Of a stretch of DNA of 64,000 nucleotides, positions 36,333-44,125 are shown one piece after another (the first letter of the stretch is position 1; each line of letters starts with the position of its first letter). Position numbers and translations under genes: made by a program. The stretch is taken from positions 2,506,248 to 2,570,247 of the forward strand of contig NZ_MQWA01000001.1 in the NCBI RefSeq assembly GCF_002954445.1, given 5' to 3'. Origin of the DNA: Rubritalea profundi (GTDB taxonomy: Bacteria > Verrucomicrobiota > Verrucomicrobiia > Verrucomicrobiales > Akkermansiaceae). The notes below the pieces were generated by a model. The model was not told where the DNA came from. It saw only the letters and a list, made by a program, of their open reading frames with translations, and ran no database searches.

Positions 36333-37166
36333 ATGCCTTTAAAAACATTTAGACCCTTCACCCCTTCAAACCGTTATAAGGTTTTACCGGGATTCGAAGA
36401 GATCACAAAATCAAAACCTGAGAAGTCGCTCACGCAGCCTCTCCCGAGAACTGGTGGCCGTAACAACCGCGGTCGTATCACTTGTCGACACATCGGTGGT
36501 GGTCACAAACGTAAGTACCGTCTTGTTGACTTCAAGCGTCGTAACTTCGGCGTGTCAGCAACAGTCGTAGCGATCGAGTATGATCCTAACCGTACATGCC
36601 GTATAGCACTGATTGAGTACACTGATGGACAGAAGAGCTATATCCTAGCTCCAGTTGGTCTTGAAGTTGGCGCTACAGTAGTATCCGGCCCAGATGTTGC
36701 ACCTAAGGTAGGTAACGCAACAATCCTCAGTAACGTACCTCTCGGTACAAGCATCCATAACATCGAGCTCACTCCGGGTTCAGGTGGCAAGGTTGCTCGT
36801 TCCGCTGGTCAGGAAGCAATCCTTTCTAACCGCTCAGAAGAGTACGCACTCGTGAAGATGCCTTCCGGAGAAATCCGTAAGTTCAACCATAACTGCATCT
36901 GCACCATTGGTCAGGTCGGTAACCGCGATCACATGAACGAAGTCTCAGGTAAAGCTGGTCGTTCACGTTGGCAGGGCAAGCGCCCAACAGTTCGTGGTAT
37001 GTGTATGAACCCTGTCGACCACCCTAACGGTGGTGGTGAAGGTAAGTCAAAATCTGGTGGTGGTCGTCAGCACCTCAAGTCTCCTTGGGGCCATGTTAAG
37101 GGTCAGAAGACTCGTAAGAAGATCAAGCACAGCGACAAGCTCATTGTGTCACCTCGCACTAAGTAA
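36333..37166 (+). CDS. rplB: 50S ribosomal protein L2
   Basis: 277 residues. L2 binds near the peptidyl transferase centre. The N-terminal [19 protein letters not shown] and central [13 protein letters not shown] are canonical. In the C-terminal loop the usual DHPHGGGEG reads DHPNGGGEG, keeping the first His (E. coli His229) but replacing the second by Asn, and the following GRNFGKHP is replaced by a Ser/Gly-rich stretch. This is probably a lineage trait, not a defect. Confidence 0.98.
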   Translation: MPLKTFRPFTPSNRYKVLPGFEEITKSKPEKSLTQPLPRTGGRNNRGRITCRHIGGGHKRKYRLVDFKRRNFGVSATVVAIEYDPNRTCRIALIEYTDGQKSYILAPVGLEVGATVVSGPDVAPKVGNATILSNVPLGTSIHNIELTPGSGGKVARSAGQEAILSNRSEEYALVKMPSGEIRKFNHNCICTIGQVGNRDHMNEVSGKAGRSRWQGKRPTVRGMCMNPVDHPNGGGEGKSKSGGGRQHLKSPWGHVKGQKTRKKIKHSDKLIVSPRTK

Positions 37167-37191
37167 CTTAATCTTATAACCATTTAACATT

Positions 37192-37461
37192 ATGCCAAGA
37201 TCACTCAAAAAAGGACCATTCGTGGACCAAAAGCTTCTTGATAAGGTAGATGCTGCTGTTGAAAGCGGTAACAAAAAGCCTATCAAAACATGGAGCCGCC
37301 GTTCAATGATTACACCTGACTTCGTGGGCCACAACTTCGCAGTACACAACGGCAAAACATTTGTTGCCGTCTACGTTACTGAGAACATGGTTGGACACAA
37401 GCTCGGTGAATTCGCACCAACCCGAATCTTCAAAGCTCACGGAGGAATCGGTAAGAAGTAA
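37192..37461 (+). CDS. rpsS: 30S ribosomal protein S19
   Basis: 89 residues: [35 protein letters not shown] and [17 protein letters not shown] are all diagnostic. S19 forms the intersubunit bridge with S13 in the 30S head. Unusually, the next gene, 25 bases on, is not rplV but an exported coiled-coil protein. Confidence 0.98.
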   Translation: MPRSLKKGPFVDQKLLDKVDAAVESGNKKPIKTWSRRSMITPDFVGHNFAVHNGKTFVAVYVTENMVGHKLGEFAPTRIFKAHGGIGKK

Positions 37462-37486
37462 TTCTTAGATCGTCTGATTTCATTTT

Positions 37487-38212
37487 ATGCGCGTTTCTCA
37501 ATTACTACCAGCAATCACAGGGGCTTCACTCCTGACTGCTGGTGTGGGTAGCGCGCAACAAAATGAAAATCGAGATGCTCGCCTATTAAGACTGGAAGCG
37601 AAAGTTGCCAGTCTTCAACAACATAACCAGACGCTCTCCAAGGCTCTTGCGCATGCTAATAAGCAAGAAGAAGTAGCCAACAGAGAGTTAGATGCAATCC
37701 GCTTAGATCTTGAAGCGCTCGGAACCTACCCACTAGGGATAGATGATGAACGACTCAAGCAGGCGGTGGCCAACCGCAAGGTTCTCGAGGATCGCAACAG
37801 CAAGCTGGAAACAGCAGCACTGAAGCTCACCAACCAGGTGCGTGAATACCTCAAGACCGCCTTTGCAGCTGACGCCGAAGCAAGACTAAATGTAGAATCT
37901 GCTATCAGAGGACTTGACGTTGAGCTCGGAATAAGGCACAAGCCGCGTCCCCAAGTAGATTTTGGCTCCCTTCAGGAAGCTAAAATCATCAGTATCGATA
38001 GCCAATCCGGCTTGCTGGTACTGAATGCAGGGGGAAAGCAGCAAGTGCGCATCGGCATGATGTTCCGTATCCTACGCGGTAACGGCCAAATAGCTGAAGC
38101 TATCATTGCTCGGGTTCGTCCAGATATATCTGGCGCCCTTGTAGTGACACTCGAAGACACAAAAAGCGCGGTTCGCCTAGGCGACATCGCATCAATCAAA
38201 ACGATTAAATAA
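37487..38212 (+). CDS. Exported coiled-coil protein inserted in the S10 operon
   Basis: 241 residues. The N-terminus is a signal peptide (SQLLPAITGASLLTAGVGSAQQ). Residues ~28-120 are a long heptad-rich coiled coil (LLRLEAKVASLQQHNQTLSKAL). The last ~75 residues form a beta-rich domain (AKIISIDSQSGLLVLNAGG, VRIGMMFRILR, GDIASIKTI) resembling the C-terminal domain of FlgT-like envelope proteins. It lies between rpsS and rplV on the same strand with 25- and 32-base gaps, so it is co-transcribed with ribosomal genes. It presumably acts in the periplasm or envelope; the function is unknown. Confidence 0.8.
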   Translation: MRVSQLLPAITGASLLTAGVGSAQQNENRDARLLRLEAKVASLQQHNQTLSKALAHANKQEEVANRELDAIRLDLEALGTYPLGIDDERLKQAVANRKVLEDRNSKLETAALKLTNQVREYLKTAFAADAEARLNVESAIRGLDVELGIRHKPRPQVDFGSLQEAKIISIDSQSGLLVLNAGGKQQVRIGMMFRILRGNGQIAEAIIARVRPDISGALVVTLEDTKSAVRLGDIASIKTIK

Positions 38213-38244
38213 TCAGGAATCAATCATCCAACGGAAACAAATCC

Positions 38245-38598
38245 ATGGAAGTAAAATCAACATACAAATACGCTCGCGTCTCCGCTAAGAAGGCCCGCGA
38301 CGTGGCCCGCGAAATCCAGGGTCTTCCTGTGTCCTCCGCACTTGACGCACTGAACTTTACACCAAAGAAATCAGCCGCTCTCATTGCTAAGACACTGAAG
38401 TCCGCCATTGCTAACGCAGAAAATAACTTCGAACTCGATGCAGATGAACTCATCGTAAAAGAAGCGACAGTCGGTGAAGGCCCAACATTCAAGCGTTTCA
38501 AACCACGTGCCCGCGGCTCCGCAGGTGCTATCCGTAAACGCACAAGTCACATCTTCATTACCCTTGCTCCAAAAGCAGAGGCTGAATCTACTAAATAA
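38245..38598 (+). CDS. rplV: 50S ribosomal protein L22
   Basis: 117 residues. It starts MEVKSTYKYARVSAKKARDVAREI and has the tunnel-lining beta hairpin region PTFKRFKPRARGSAGAIRKRTSHI, normal for L22. L22 contacts all 23S rRNA domains and forms part of the exit-tunnel constriction. It follows the inserted exported-protein gene and precedes rpsC. Confidence 0.97.
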   Translation: MEVKSTYKYARVSAKKARDVAREIQGLPVSSALDALNFTPKKSAALIAKTLKSAIANAENNFELDADELIVKEATVGEGPTFKRFKPRARGSAGAIRKRTSHIFITLAPKAEAESTK

Positions 38599-38615
38599 CT
38601 TAAAGAACCAATATT

Positions 38616-39329
38616 ATGGGACAAAAAGTAAATCCGATCGCATTCCGCCTCGCAGTTAGTAAAGACTGGCGTTCGAAGTGGTATGCCAAGGGTAAAGACT
38701 ACTCAGACAAGCTCCACGAAGACCTCAAGATACGTAAGTATATCAAGGGTCGTCTTCAGTTCGCTGCTCTTTCACGCGTCACTATCGAGCGTGCATGGAA
38801 CAGTGTTCGTGTAACTATGCACACATCACGTCCAGGTCTTGTGATCGGACGTAAGGGTTCAGAGATCGAGAAAATGACTTCAGACATCACAAAGATTTGT
38901 GGTGGCTGCCAGGTGAAGATCGACATCATCGAGATTCGCAAGCCAGAGCTCGACGCACAGCTTGTCGCAGAAAACATCGCCGTTCAGCTTGAGCGTCGTA
39001 TCGCTTTCCGCCGCGCAATGAAACGCTCACTCCAGACTGCAATGGAATTCGGTGCCGAGGGCATCCGTGTTCGCTGCGCAGGTCGTCTAGGTGGTGCTGA
39101 CATCGCACGTGCTGAGTGGTACCGCGAAGGCAAAGTGCCTCTTCAAACTCTCCGTGTTCCAATCGACTACGGTTTCGCTGAAGCAGCAACAACATACGGC
39201 ATCATCGGTGTCAAAGTATGGGTCAACAAGAAGGAAGAAAAGCTAACAGCTGGTGGCAATAACCGCAATGATCGTGGTGGTCGTGGTCGCCGTCCAGGTG
39301 GTGACCGCCGCGAGCGTCGTCAGGGCTAA
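38616..39329 (+). CDS. rpsC: 30S ribosomal protein S3
   Basis: 237 residues. [12 protein letters not shown] and the KH domain [14 protein letters not shown] are typical, as is the C-terminal domain ([30 protein letters not shown]). It ends in a Gly/Arg-rich basic tail with repeated GG, RG and RR. S3 lies at the mRNA entry of the 30S subunit and helps unwind mRNA. It is 18 bases after rplV. Confidence 0.98.
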   Translation: MGQKVNPIAFRLAVSKDWRSKWYAKGKDYSDKLHEDLKIRKYIKGRLQFAALSRVTIERAWNSVRVTMHTSRPGLVIGRKGSEIEKMTSDITKICGGCQVKIDIIEIRKPELDAQLVAENIAVQLERRIAFRRAMKRSLQTAMEFGAEGIRVRCAGRLGGADIARAEWYREGKVPLQTLRVPIDYGFAEAATTYGIIGVKVWVNKKEEKLTAGGNNRNDRGGRGRRPGGDRRERRQG

Positions 39330-39366
39330 TCTCTATATAACTTATAACAATTAGGAATAAAGAATT

Positions 39367-39789
39367 ATGCCATTAATGCCAAAACGGACGAAGTTCCGTA
39401 AGACTCAGCGTGGAAACCGCGGTGGTAATGCACAGCGTGGAACAGAAGTAAGCTTCGGTGACTTCGGTCTTCAATCACTCGGTCGCTCATGGATGAGTAA
39501 CCGTCAAATTGAAGCTTGCCGTATCTCCATCAACCGCTTCCTCAAACGTAAGGGAAAAGTATACATCCGTGTATTCCCTCACAAATCTGTCACAGCCAAG
39601 CCAGCTGAAACTCGTATGGGTAAAGGTAAAGGCGCTGTTGACCGTTGGGTTGCAGTAATCAAGCCAGGTGCGATGATCTTCGAGATCGCAGGTGTACCTG
39701 AAGCCGATGCGAAGGAAGCCCTTCGTCTCGCTTCAAACAAGCTTGGTTTCCGTACTCGTTTCGTTGAGCGTAACAAGCTTATCTCGTAA
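39367..39789 (+). CDS. rplP: 50S ribosomal protein L16
   Basis: 140 residues, starting [16 protein letters not shown] and containing [31 protein letters not shown] and [14 protein letters not shown], all canonical. L16 binds near the A-site tRNA and the 5S rRNA region. It is the usual partner of rpsC and rpmC in gene order. Confidence 0.98.
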   Translation: MPLMPKRTKFRKTQRGNRGGNAQRGTEVSFGDFGLQSLGRSWMSNRQIEACRISINRFLKRKGKVYIRVFPHKSVTAKPAETRMGKGKGAVDRWVAVIKPGAMIFEIAGVPEADAKEALRLASNKLGFRTRFVERNKLIS

Positions 39790-39823
39790 TCGAACTTAAA
39801 TAACGCGAAATAGAATAAACACT

Positions 39824-40030
39824 ATGTCTACTCAAATTAACGACATCCGCGAGCTTTCCGTTCAAGAGTTGAGCACACGTCTCCGTGAACTCAAGCAGGA
39901 AGCCCTCACACTCCGTCTTCAGCAGGCCACAGGCCAGCTAGAGAATACCGCCCGCATCAAAGCAATCCGTCGCGAAGTCGCACGTGTGAACACTGTTCTC
40001 ACTGAGCTTCGTACTAAGGCTGCTAAATAA
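39824..40030 (+). CDS. rpmC: 50S ribosomal protein L29
   Basis: 68 residues, two helices: DIRELSVQELSTRLRELKQEALTLRLQQATGQLENTARIKAIRREVARVNTVL. This is the standard L29 pattern, located at the tunnel exit next to L23. It is short but correctly placed between rplP and rpsQ. Confidence 0.95.
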   Translation: MSTQINDIRELSVQELSTRLRELKQEALTLRLQQATGQLENTARIKAIRREVARVNTVLTELRTKAAK

Positions 40031-40050
40031 CCCCACAAAGGATTAAAAAC

Positions 40051-40317
40051 ATGAGCGAATCAAACACTACTAAGCCAGGTTTACGCAAGTCCCGCGTCGG
40101 CGTTGTTGTTTCCACAAGCATGAACAAGACTATCGTAGTAGAATACGTAGCTCGCGTTCCGCACCCACGTTTCAAGAAAATCGTTAAGCGCACGAAGAAA
40201 TTCTATGCTCACGACGAAACTGGTCAAGCTGCTGTTGGCGACAAGGTGCGTATCACCGAGACAAAGCCTATCTCTAAGCTTAAGTGCTGGGAACTTACAG
40301 AAGTTCTCTCCCACTAA
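40051..40317 (+). CDS. rpsQ: 30S ribosomal protein S17
   Basis: 88 residues with an OB fold: [42 protein letters not shown] and [22 protein letters not shown]17 binds the 16S rRNA 5' domain early in assembly. Canonical order after rpmC. Confidence 0.97.
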   Translation: MSESNTTKPGLRKSRVGVVVSTSMNKTIVVEYVARVPHPRFKKIVKRTKKFYAHDETGQAAVGDKVRITETKPISKLKCWELTEVLSH

Positions 40318-40393
40318 TCAACTCAAAGGATTCGGCGTCCCATCAACGGGGCGCGACCTCCATCTCTGTAACAATCTAACTGATTACAAATAT

Positions 40394-40759
40394 ATGATTC
40401 AAATGGAATCCTCGTTCGCGATCGCTGATAATACTGGCGCGCGTTCCGCAAAAATGATTGGTGTCCTCGGAACTCGTTCCAAGGTTGCTAACGTTGGTGA
40501 CATCATCACAGCTCACGTCCGTGAAGCTATCCCTACTTCTACTATTAAGAAGGGAGCAGTTGTGAAATGTGTTATCGTTCGTACCGCTGCACCTGTTCGT
40601 CGTAAAGACGGTTCAGTGCTTCGTTTCGATGGCAATGCTGCAGTCATCATTGATAAGGACAACAACCCTAAAGGTACTCGTATCTTCGGCCCTGTTGCTC
40701 GTGAACTCCGTGAAAAGCAGTTCATGAAAATCGTATCCCTCGCTCCAGAGGTACTCTAA
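40394..40759 (+). CDS. rplN: 50S ribosomal protein L14
   Basis: The ATG at 40394 gives the normal 121-residue protein ([26 protein letters not shown]); an upstream reading would overlap rpsQ and is rejected. [26 protein letters not shown] and [26 protein letters not shown] are diagnostic. L14 contacts the 30S subunit and is the target of ribosome silencing factor RsfS. The 76-base gap before it is the largest within the ribosomal part of the operon after the fusA region. Confidence 0.97.
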   Translation: MIQMESSFAIADNTGARSAKMIGVLGTRSKVANVGDIITAHVREAIPTSTIKKGAVVKCVIVRTAAPVRRKDGSVLRFDGNAAVIIDKDNNPKGTRIFGPVARELREKQFMKIVSLAPEVL

Positions 40760-40779
40760 TTCTAACGAACTGAACTATC

Positions 40780-41001
40780 ATGGCACACGTAAAAAAGGGT
40801 GACAAAGTACAGGTCATCGCAGGCAACCACAAAGGTAAATCTGGCACTGTAACTTCTATCAATGAAGCTAAGCAGCGCGTTATCGTTGAAGGTGTCCGCA
40901 AGATCAAGAAGGCTATCAAGCCCTCCGAAGCTAACCAAGAAGGTGGCATCGTTGAAATCGACGGTACAATCCACATCTCAAACGTTAAGAAAGTAGATTA
41001 A
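40780..41001 (+). CDS. rplX: 50S ribosomal protein L24
   Basis: 73 residues, at the short end for L24. The KOW motif is clear: [25 protein letters not shown], followed by [18 protein letters not shown]24 starts 50S assembly. A terminator follows directly, so rplE, rpsN, rpsH and the rest of the spc set are not in this operon. Confidence 0.96.
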   Translation: MAHVKKGDKVQVIAGNHKGKSGTVTSINEAKQRVIVEGVRKIKKAIKPSEANQEGGIVEIDGTIHISNVKKVD

Positions 41002-41025
41002 TTCTACTCTCTCTACGAGATTTTC

Positions 41026-41060
41026 AAAAAGCGGCTCTCTTCACAGAGGCCGCTTTTTTT
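41026..41060 (+). terminator. Terminator ending the ribosomal operon after rplX
   Basis: AAAAAGCGGC and GCCGCTTTTT form a strong stem, extended by TCT/AGA with one bulged G, followed by T residues, 25 bases after the rplX stop. Confidence 0.9.
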
Positions 41061-41133
41061 GTGCTCTAGAACCATAGCTTACTAGGATTGGGTTTTCGTT
41101 GAATATTGAGCGCATCTGTGGCGTTGTCACCAG

Positions 41134-41610
41134 GTGAGCAGTAAGGAGCAAAGATATGAGGATGTGTTTAAGCGTCTCGAGGCGCTGTTGGCGGGAGTGA
41201 GCGATGAGGTCGCTTGTCTTTCGACGACAGCCTGTGAGTTATTTCATGCGTTCGAAGAATTTCACTGGGTGGGATTCTACCGAGTGACAGTACCAGGAGA
41301 GTTGACTGTCGGGCCATATCAAGGCGGCCATGGTTGTTTAAAGATTAGTTTTGACCGCGGCGTCTGCGGAGCTGCGGCCAGGACCAAGCAAGTGCAGATA
41401 GTCAGTGATGTGAATGCAGTCACGGATCACATCGCTTGTTCAACTACGACCCAATCAGAAATCGTCTTACCAGTGGTGGACGTAAATGATGAGTTGCGAG
41501 CTGTGCTGGATGTCGATTCTGATGAGCTCGCGCACTTTGATGCTATGGATCAGTACCACTTAGCTAAGGTCTGTGATCTGCTGACGCGAACTTGCTATGT
41601 CGTCTCGTAG
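41134..41610 (+). CDS. msrC: Free methionine-(R)-sulfoxide reductase (GAF domain, fRMsr)
   Basis: 158 residues, GTG start. A single GAF domain with the fRMsr signature: VGPYQG, then GCLKISFDRGVCGAAART and DHIACSTTTQSEIVLPV. All three redox Cys positions of the family are present. It reduces free methionine-R-sulfoxide with thioredoxin as electron donor. It is tail-to-tail with truA, overlapping by 16 bases. An oxidative-stress repair role fits an aerobic lifestyle. Confidence 0.9.
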   Translation: MSSKEQRYEDVFKRLEALLAGVSDEVACLSTTACELFHAFEEFHWVGFYRVTVPGELTVGPYQGGHGCLKISFDRGVCGAAARTKQVQIVSDVNAVTDHIACSTTTQSEIVLPVVDVNDELRAVLDVDSDELAHFDAMDQYHLAKVCDLLTRTCYVVS

Positions 41611-42359
41611 CTTACTGAGCTGAGTGTGAGCCCATCAGCTGGAGCGCAGTAGGGGGATTTACCATTGGGGAGATCGGCTGATTGATCAAGTAGGTTGAGG
41701 TGGTCGTCGAGTCTGAGTCGGCCTTGTGCTGCTTGTACTGCAGCTCCCGTCAAAAGGCGGACCATTTTATAGAGAAATCCATTGCCAGTGAAGCGGATGA
41801 GGTAGCCTCCATCGACCGATGTGAGTGAGGCTTCGTTGATGGTGCGTGTGTAGCTTGTCTCTGCTGTTTCGTTGCCACGTAGAGCGGCAAATGCTTTGAA
41901 GTCGTGCGTGCCAATGTAGTGCTGGAGCGCTTGCTCTAGAGTAGCTGGGTCGAGTAATCTAGGGAGATGCCAGGCTCGGCCATTGAGCATGGGGTGGAGC
42001 ACCGGGTTGGTAGCTAGGAAATAGCTATAGGTTTTCGATTTGGCTGAAAAGCGCGCATGGAAATCTTCAGGGACTTCGACGCAATCCATGACTCGGATAG
42101 TTTTTGGTAGTTTGGTGTTGAGAGCTGGAACCCAATTGTAGGGATTCATATCAATACCTTCAGGGCTATCAAAATGAGCTATTTGCGCATTAGCATGCAC
42201 GCCAGTATCCGTTCTTCCTGACCCTTGAATTTTGACTTCTTGTTTGGCAATAGCAGCGAGAGCTGCTTGCAACTTGTCTTGGACTGTTTGTGAACTAGGC
42301 TGAGTGGCCCAGCCTGAATACCGGCGCCCGTCGTAGGCTATTGTGAGTTTGAGGCGCAT
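41595..42359 (-). CDS. truA: tRNA pseudouridine(38-40) synthase TruA
   Basis: 254 residues. The catalytic Asp lies in GSGRTDTGVHANAQIAHF; the N-terminal LTIAYDGRRYSGWATQPS and C-terminal RFTGNGFLYKMVRLLTGA are canonical. TruA modifies uridines 38-40 in the anticodon stem of many tRNAs. Its 3' end overlaps the msrC 3' end by 16 bases, a convergent arrangement. Confidence 0.95.
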   Translation of the reverse strand: MRLKLTIAYDGRRYSGWATQPSSQTVQDKLQAALAAIAKQEVKIQGSGRTDTGVHANAQIAHFDSPEGIDMNPYNWVPALNTKLPKTIRVMDCVEVPEDFHARFSAKSKTYSYFLATNPVLHPMLNGRAWHLPRLLDPATLEQALQHYIGTHDFKAFAALRGNETAETSYTRTINEASLTSVDGGYLIRFTGNGFLYKMVRLLTGAAVQAAQGRLRLDDHLNLLDQSADLPNGKSPYCAPADGLTLSSVSYETT

Positions 42360-42536
42360 GGTTTCTTTTGTGGAGAAGTTGGCACCCGATGGGCTGAAGG
42401 TGAAGTGAATAATGTCACCGAGACACTAAAATACAATTCTTAGATGTCAGGGATCTAAATTCAAATCTTATATGAATCTGTTAGTGTGTTAGATTTACGT
42501 TGTCGCTCTCCTCGCTTCAACATACTCCCACATTAT

Positions 42537-43334
42537 ATGATATCTGACATGGATGCTCGCGCCATAGTGCGCCTACTTGGAAACACTGCTGCGGTTGAGG
42601 GTGGATTATCTGATAAAAAGCGTTTTCTGATGAATGGGCTTTGTGACCTGATAGGAGCTGATGCTTGGTTATGGTCGCTGGGTACTTGGGGGGAGCCTGG
42701 TGATCCGCCAGTTTATGTGGGTATTATGCATGGCGGTTTTGATGAGAATAGGTTTACAAAATTATTGAGTATCATAGAGCATCCAGATAATGAGACAATT
42801 GTCTCGCCGTGGATCGCAGAAGTGACTCGTCAGAAAAAGCATTCAACCTATAGTCTCACAGATTTAGATGAGGCTGGTTTATTTAGTAATAGTGAAGTTG
42901 CTGATCTCATGGAGCAAGCCGACATTGGTGAGCTTTTTCTTAGTGGATATCCAGTTGATGAATCATCAATGAGCGCTATTGGCGTTTATCGTGCTAGCGG
43001 CGAAGCCCTGTTCAGCCGTAGGGAGCTTAAGATTGCTCACCTTCTCTTTAAAGAAATCCCTTGGCTTCACTCGGCTGGGTGGTCACAGGAAATGAGCGCC
43101 AAAGCTCCAAAGCTCTATCCTCGTCAGAGGGTTGTACTTAATCTGATGTTAGATGGTTTGGGGCGTAAGCAAATTGTCTTTGAAATGCAACTTACAGAAA
43201 ACACTGTGGCAGGTTACATTAAAGATATTTACAGGCATTTTGGTGTGAGTTCACATGCCCAGTTGATGAGCAAGTTTCTTGTAGGGAATACCTACACTGG
43301 TGGACTGTCAACTCGTGCTAGTGGTCATTGTTAG
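42537..43334 (+). CDS. LuxR-type transcriptional regulator
   Basis: The ATG at 42537 is preferred to a GTG at 42486. 265 residues. The N-terminal ~190 residues form an alpha/beta sensor region with a DAWLWSLGTW stretch and no recognised ligand motif (PAS- or GAF-like size). The C-terminal ~60 residues are a GerE/LuxR HTH: LYPRQRVVLNLMLDGLGRKQIVFEMQLTENTVAGYIKDIYRHFGV. It is transcribed toward two tandem mini membrane protein genes and may control them. A C9 run follows its stop. Confidence 0.85.
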   Translation: MISDMDARAIVRLLGNTAAVEGGLSDKKRFLMNGLCDLIGADAWLWSLGTWGEPGDPPVYVGIMHGGFDENRFTKLLSIIEHPDNETIVSPWIAEVTRQKKHSTYSLTDLDEAGLFSNSEVADLMEQADIGELFLSGYPVDESSMSAIGVYRASGEALFSRRELKIAHLLFKEIPWLHSAGWSQEMSAKAPKLYPRQRVVLNLMLDGLGRKQIVFEMQLTENTVAGYIKDIYRHFGVSSHAQLMSKFLVGNTYTGGLSTRASGHC

Positions 43335-43337
43335 ATG

Positions 43338-43346
43338 CCCCCCCCC
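43338..43346 (+). repeat. C9 homopolymer tract after the regulator gene
   Basis: Nine consecutive C immediately after the LuxR-type gene's stop codon. A C7 run (43512-43518) and a G6 run (43801-43806) lie in the same intergenic area. Such tracts are prone to slippage; here they lie outside coding sequence. Confidence 0.8.
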
Positions 43347-43536
43347 AATTAGGGGAATAGACAGAATGATACTATCGTTTATTCTTCAAATTAGCAGAGG
43401 GTAATCCTCAAAGCTCATTGATGTAGAAACTAGAAGTGCTGGGTTGTTTGTTAGTTTCAGATGTCGATATCTTTGAAGTGATCTATTTGCTCACTCATCC
43501 TAGAAACTTCGCCCCCCCGAATCCAAGCTTAATTTG

Positions 43537-43562
43537 CGGAGCTAACTTCAATGTTGGCTCCG
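43537..43562 (+). other. 10-bp hairpin before the mini membrane protein gene
   Basis: CGGAGCTAAC pairs with GTTGGCTCCG (one G-T pair) over a TTCAAT loop, ending 30 bases before the ATG of the first mini membrane protein. There is no U-tract, so it is more likely a leader or regulatory structure than a terminator. Confidence 0.5.
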
Positions 43563-43592
43563 TGAGTTAGGTTACTTCCTTCAACCTCTCCA

Positions 43593-43757
43593 ATGTTAAA
43601 AAATACACCTACTAAGGAAAATCAAGACAGGCCCATTGATCCTCGTTTAGCTGAATTTCTCAGTGACGAGAACCGATACCGACAACAGTTACCCGCAGCC
43701 TCACGTGTCGTGTTAGCCATTACGATGAGCTCGATCATCGTGTTTTTGTTACTCTGA
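43593..43757 (+). CDS. Mini membrane protein A (54 residues), tandem paralogue
   Basis: A 54-residue reading frame: a polar N-terminus with PIDPRLAEFLSDENRYRQQ, then one C-terminal membrane helix (VVLAITMSSIIVFLLL) reaching the end of the protein. The next gene encodes a protein of almost the same size and plan with the related segment YAELFSDESNQKQ. Two similar short frames in a row, both with a tail-anchor layout, support real genes. No family is recognised. Confidence 0.6.
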   Translation: MLKNTPTKENQDRPIDPRLAEFLSDENRYRQQLPAASRVVLAITMSSIIVFLLL

Positions 43758-43871
43758 TTATTGTTGCCGCTCACTAATAAAATTTACCAACAATGTATGA
43801 GGGGGGCTGCTAGCATTATTTGTTTCACTTCAATGTTTCTCTCAATCCATCCAATAGCACTCTTCTAAAAA

Positions 43872-44039
43872 ATGAGATCTACCACAGAAAAACAAAAGAA
43901 GAAGCAACCCCTAGATCACACCTATGCCGAACTCTTTTCCGATGAATCAAATCAAAAGCAAGAATGCTTTAGATCTGGTATCTTCATATGGGTGTCAATT
44001 GGGCTGATTGCCATCCGAACAATTTGGGCCCTATTCTAA
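43872..44039 (+). CDS. Mini membrane protein B (55 residues), tandem paralogue
   Basis: 55 residues: a basic start with KQKKKQ, PLDHTYAELFSDESNQKQECF, then one C-terminal membrane helix (GIFIWVSIGLIAIRTIWALF). The polar motif A-E-[FL]-[LF]-S-D-E is shared with mini protein A, 115 bases upstream, so the two arose by duplication. A hairpin and a terminator follow. Possible roles include a membrane-embedded regulator or small accessory subunit. The function is unknown. Confidence 0.6.
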   Translation: MRSTTEKQKKKQPLDHTYAELFSDESNQKQECFRSGIFIWVSIGLIAIRTIWALF

Positions 44040-44045
44040 TAGTTC

Positions 44046-44077
44046 GTGGTTAGAAGTTAGAGGTTCTCTCTAACCAC
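44046..44077 (+). other. Perfect 9-bp hairpin after mini protein B
   Basis: GTGGTTAGA and TCTAACCAC pair perfectly over a 14-base loop, 7 bases after the stop of mini protein B. It may protect the transcript's 3' end together with the terminator that follows. Confidence 0.5.
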
Positions 44078-44083
44078 TTGTGC

Positions 44084-44122
44084 AAAAGCCAGTTCTAGTA
44101 GGAAACTGCTAGAGCTGGTTTT
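44084..44122. terminator. Probable bidirectional terminator between convergent genes
   Basis: AAAAGCCAGTTCTAGTAG and CTGCTAGAGCTGGTTTT form a stem with a few G-U or mismatched pairs and a GAAA loop. An A-run on one side and a T-run on the other let it work for both the mini protein genes and the convergent U32 gene. Confidence 0.7.
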
Positions 44123-44125
44123 ATT

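Noticed and set aside
40205-40393. L14 with an 63-residue extension
   Set aside because: It overlaps rpsQ; the internal ATG at 40394 gives the canonical protein.
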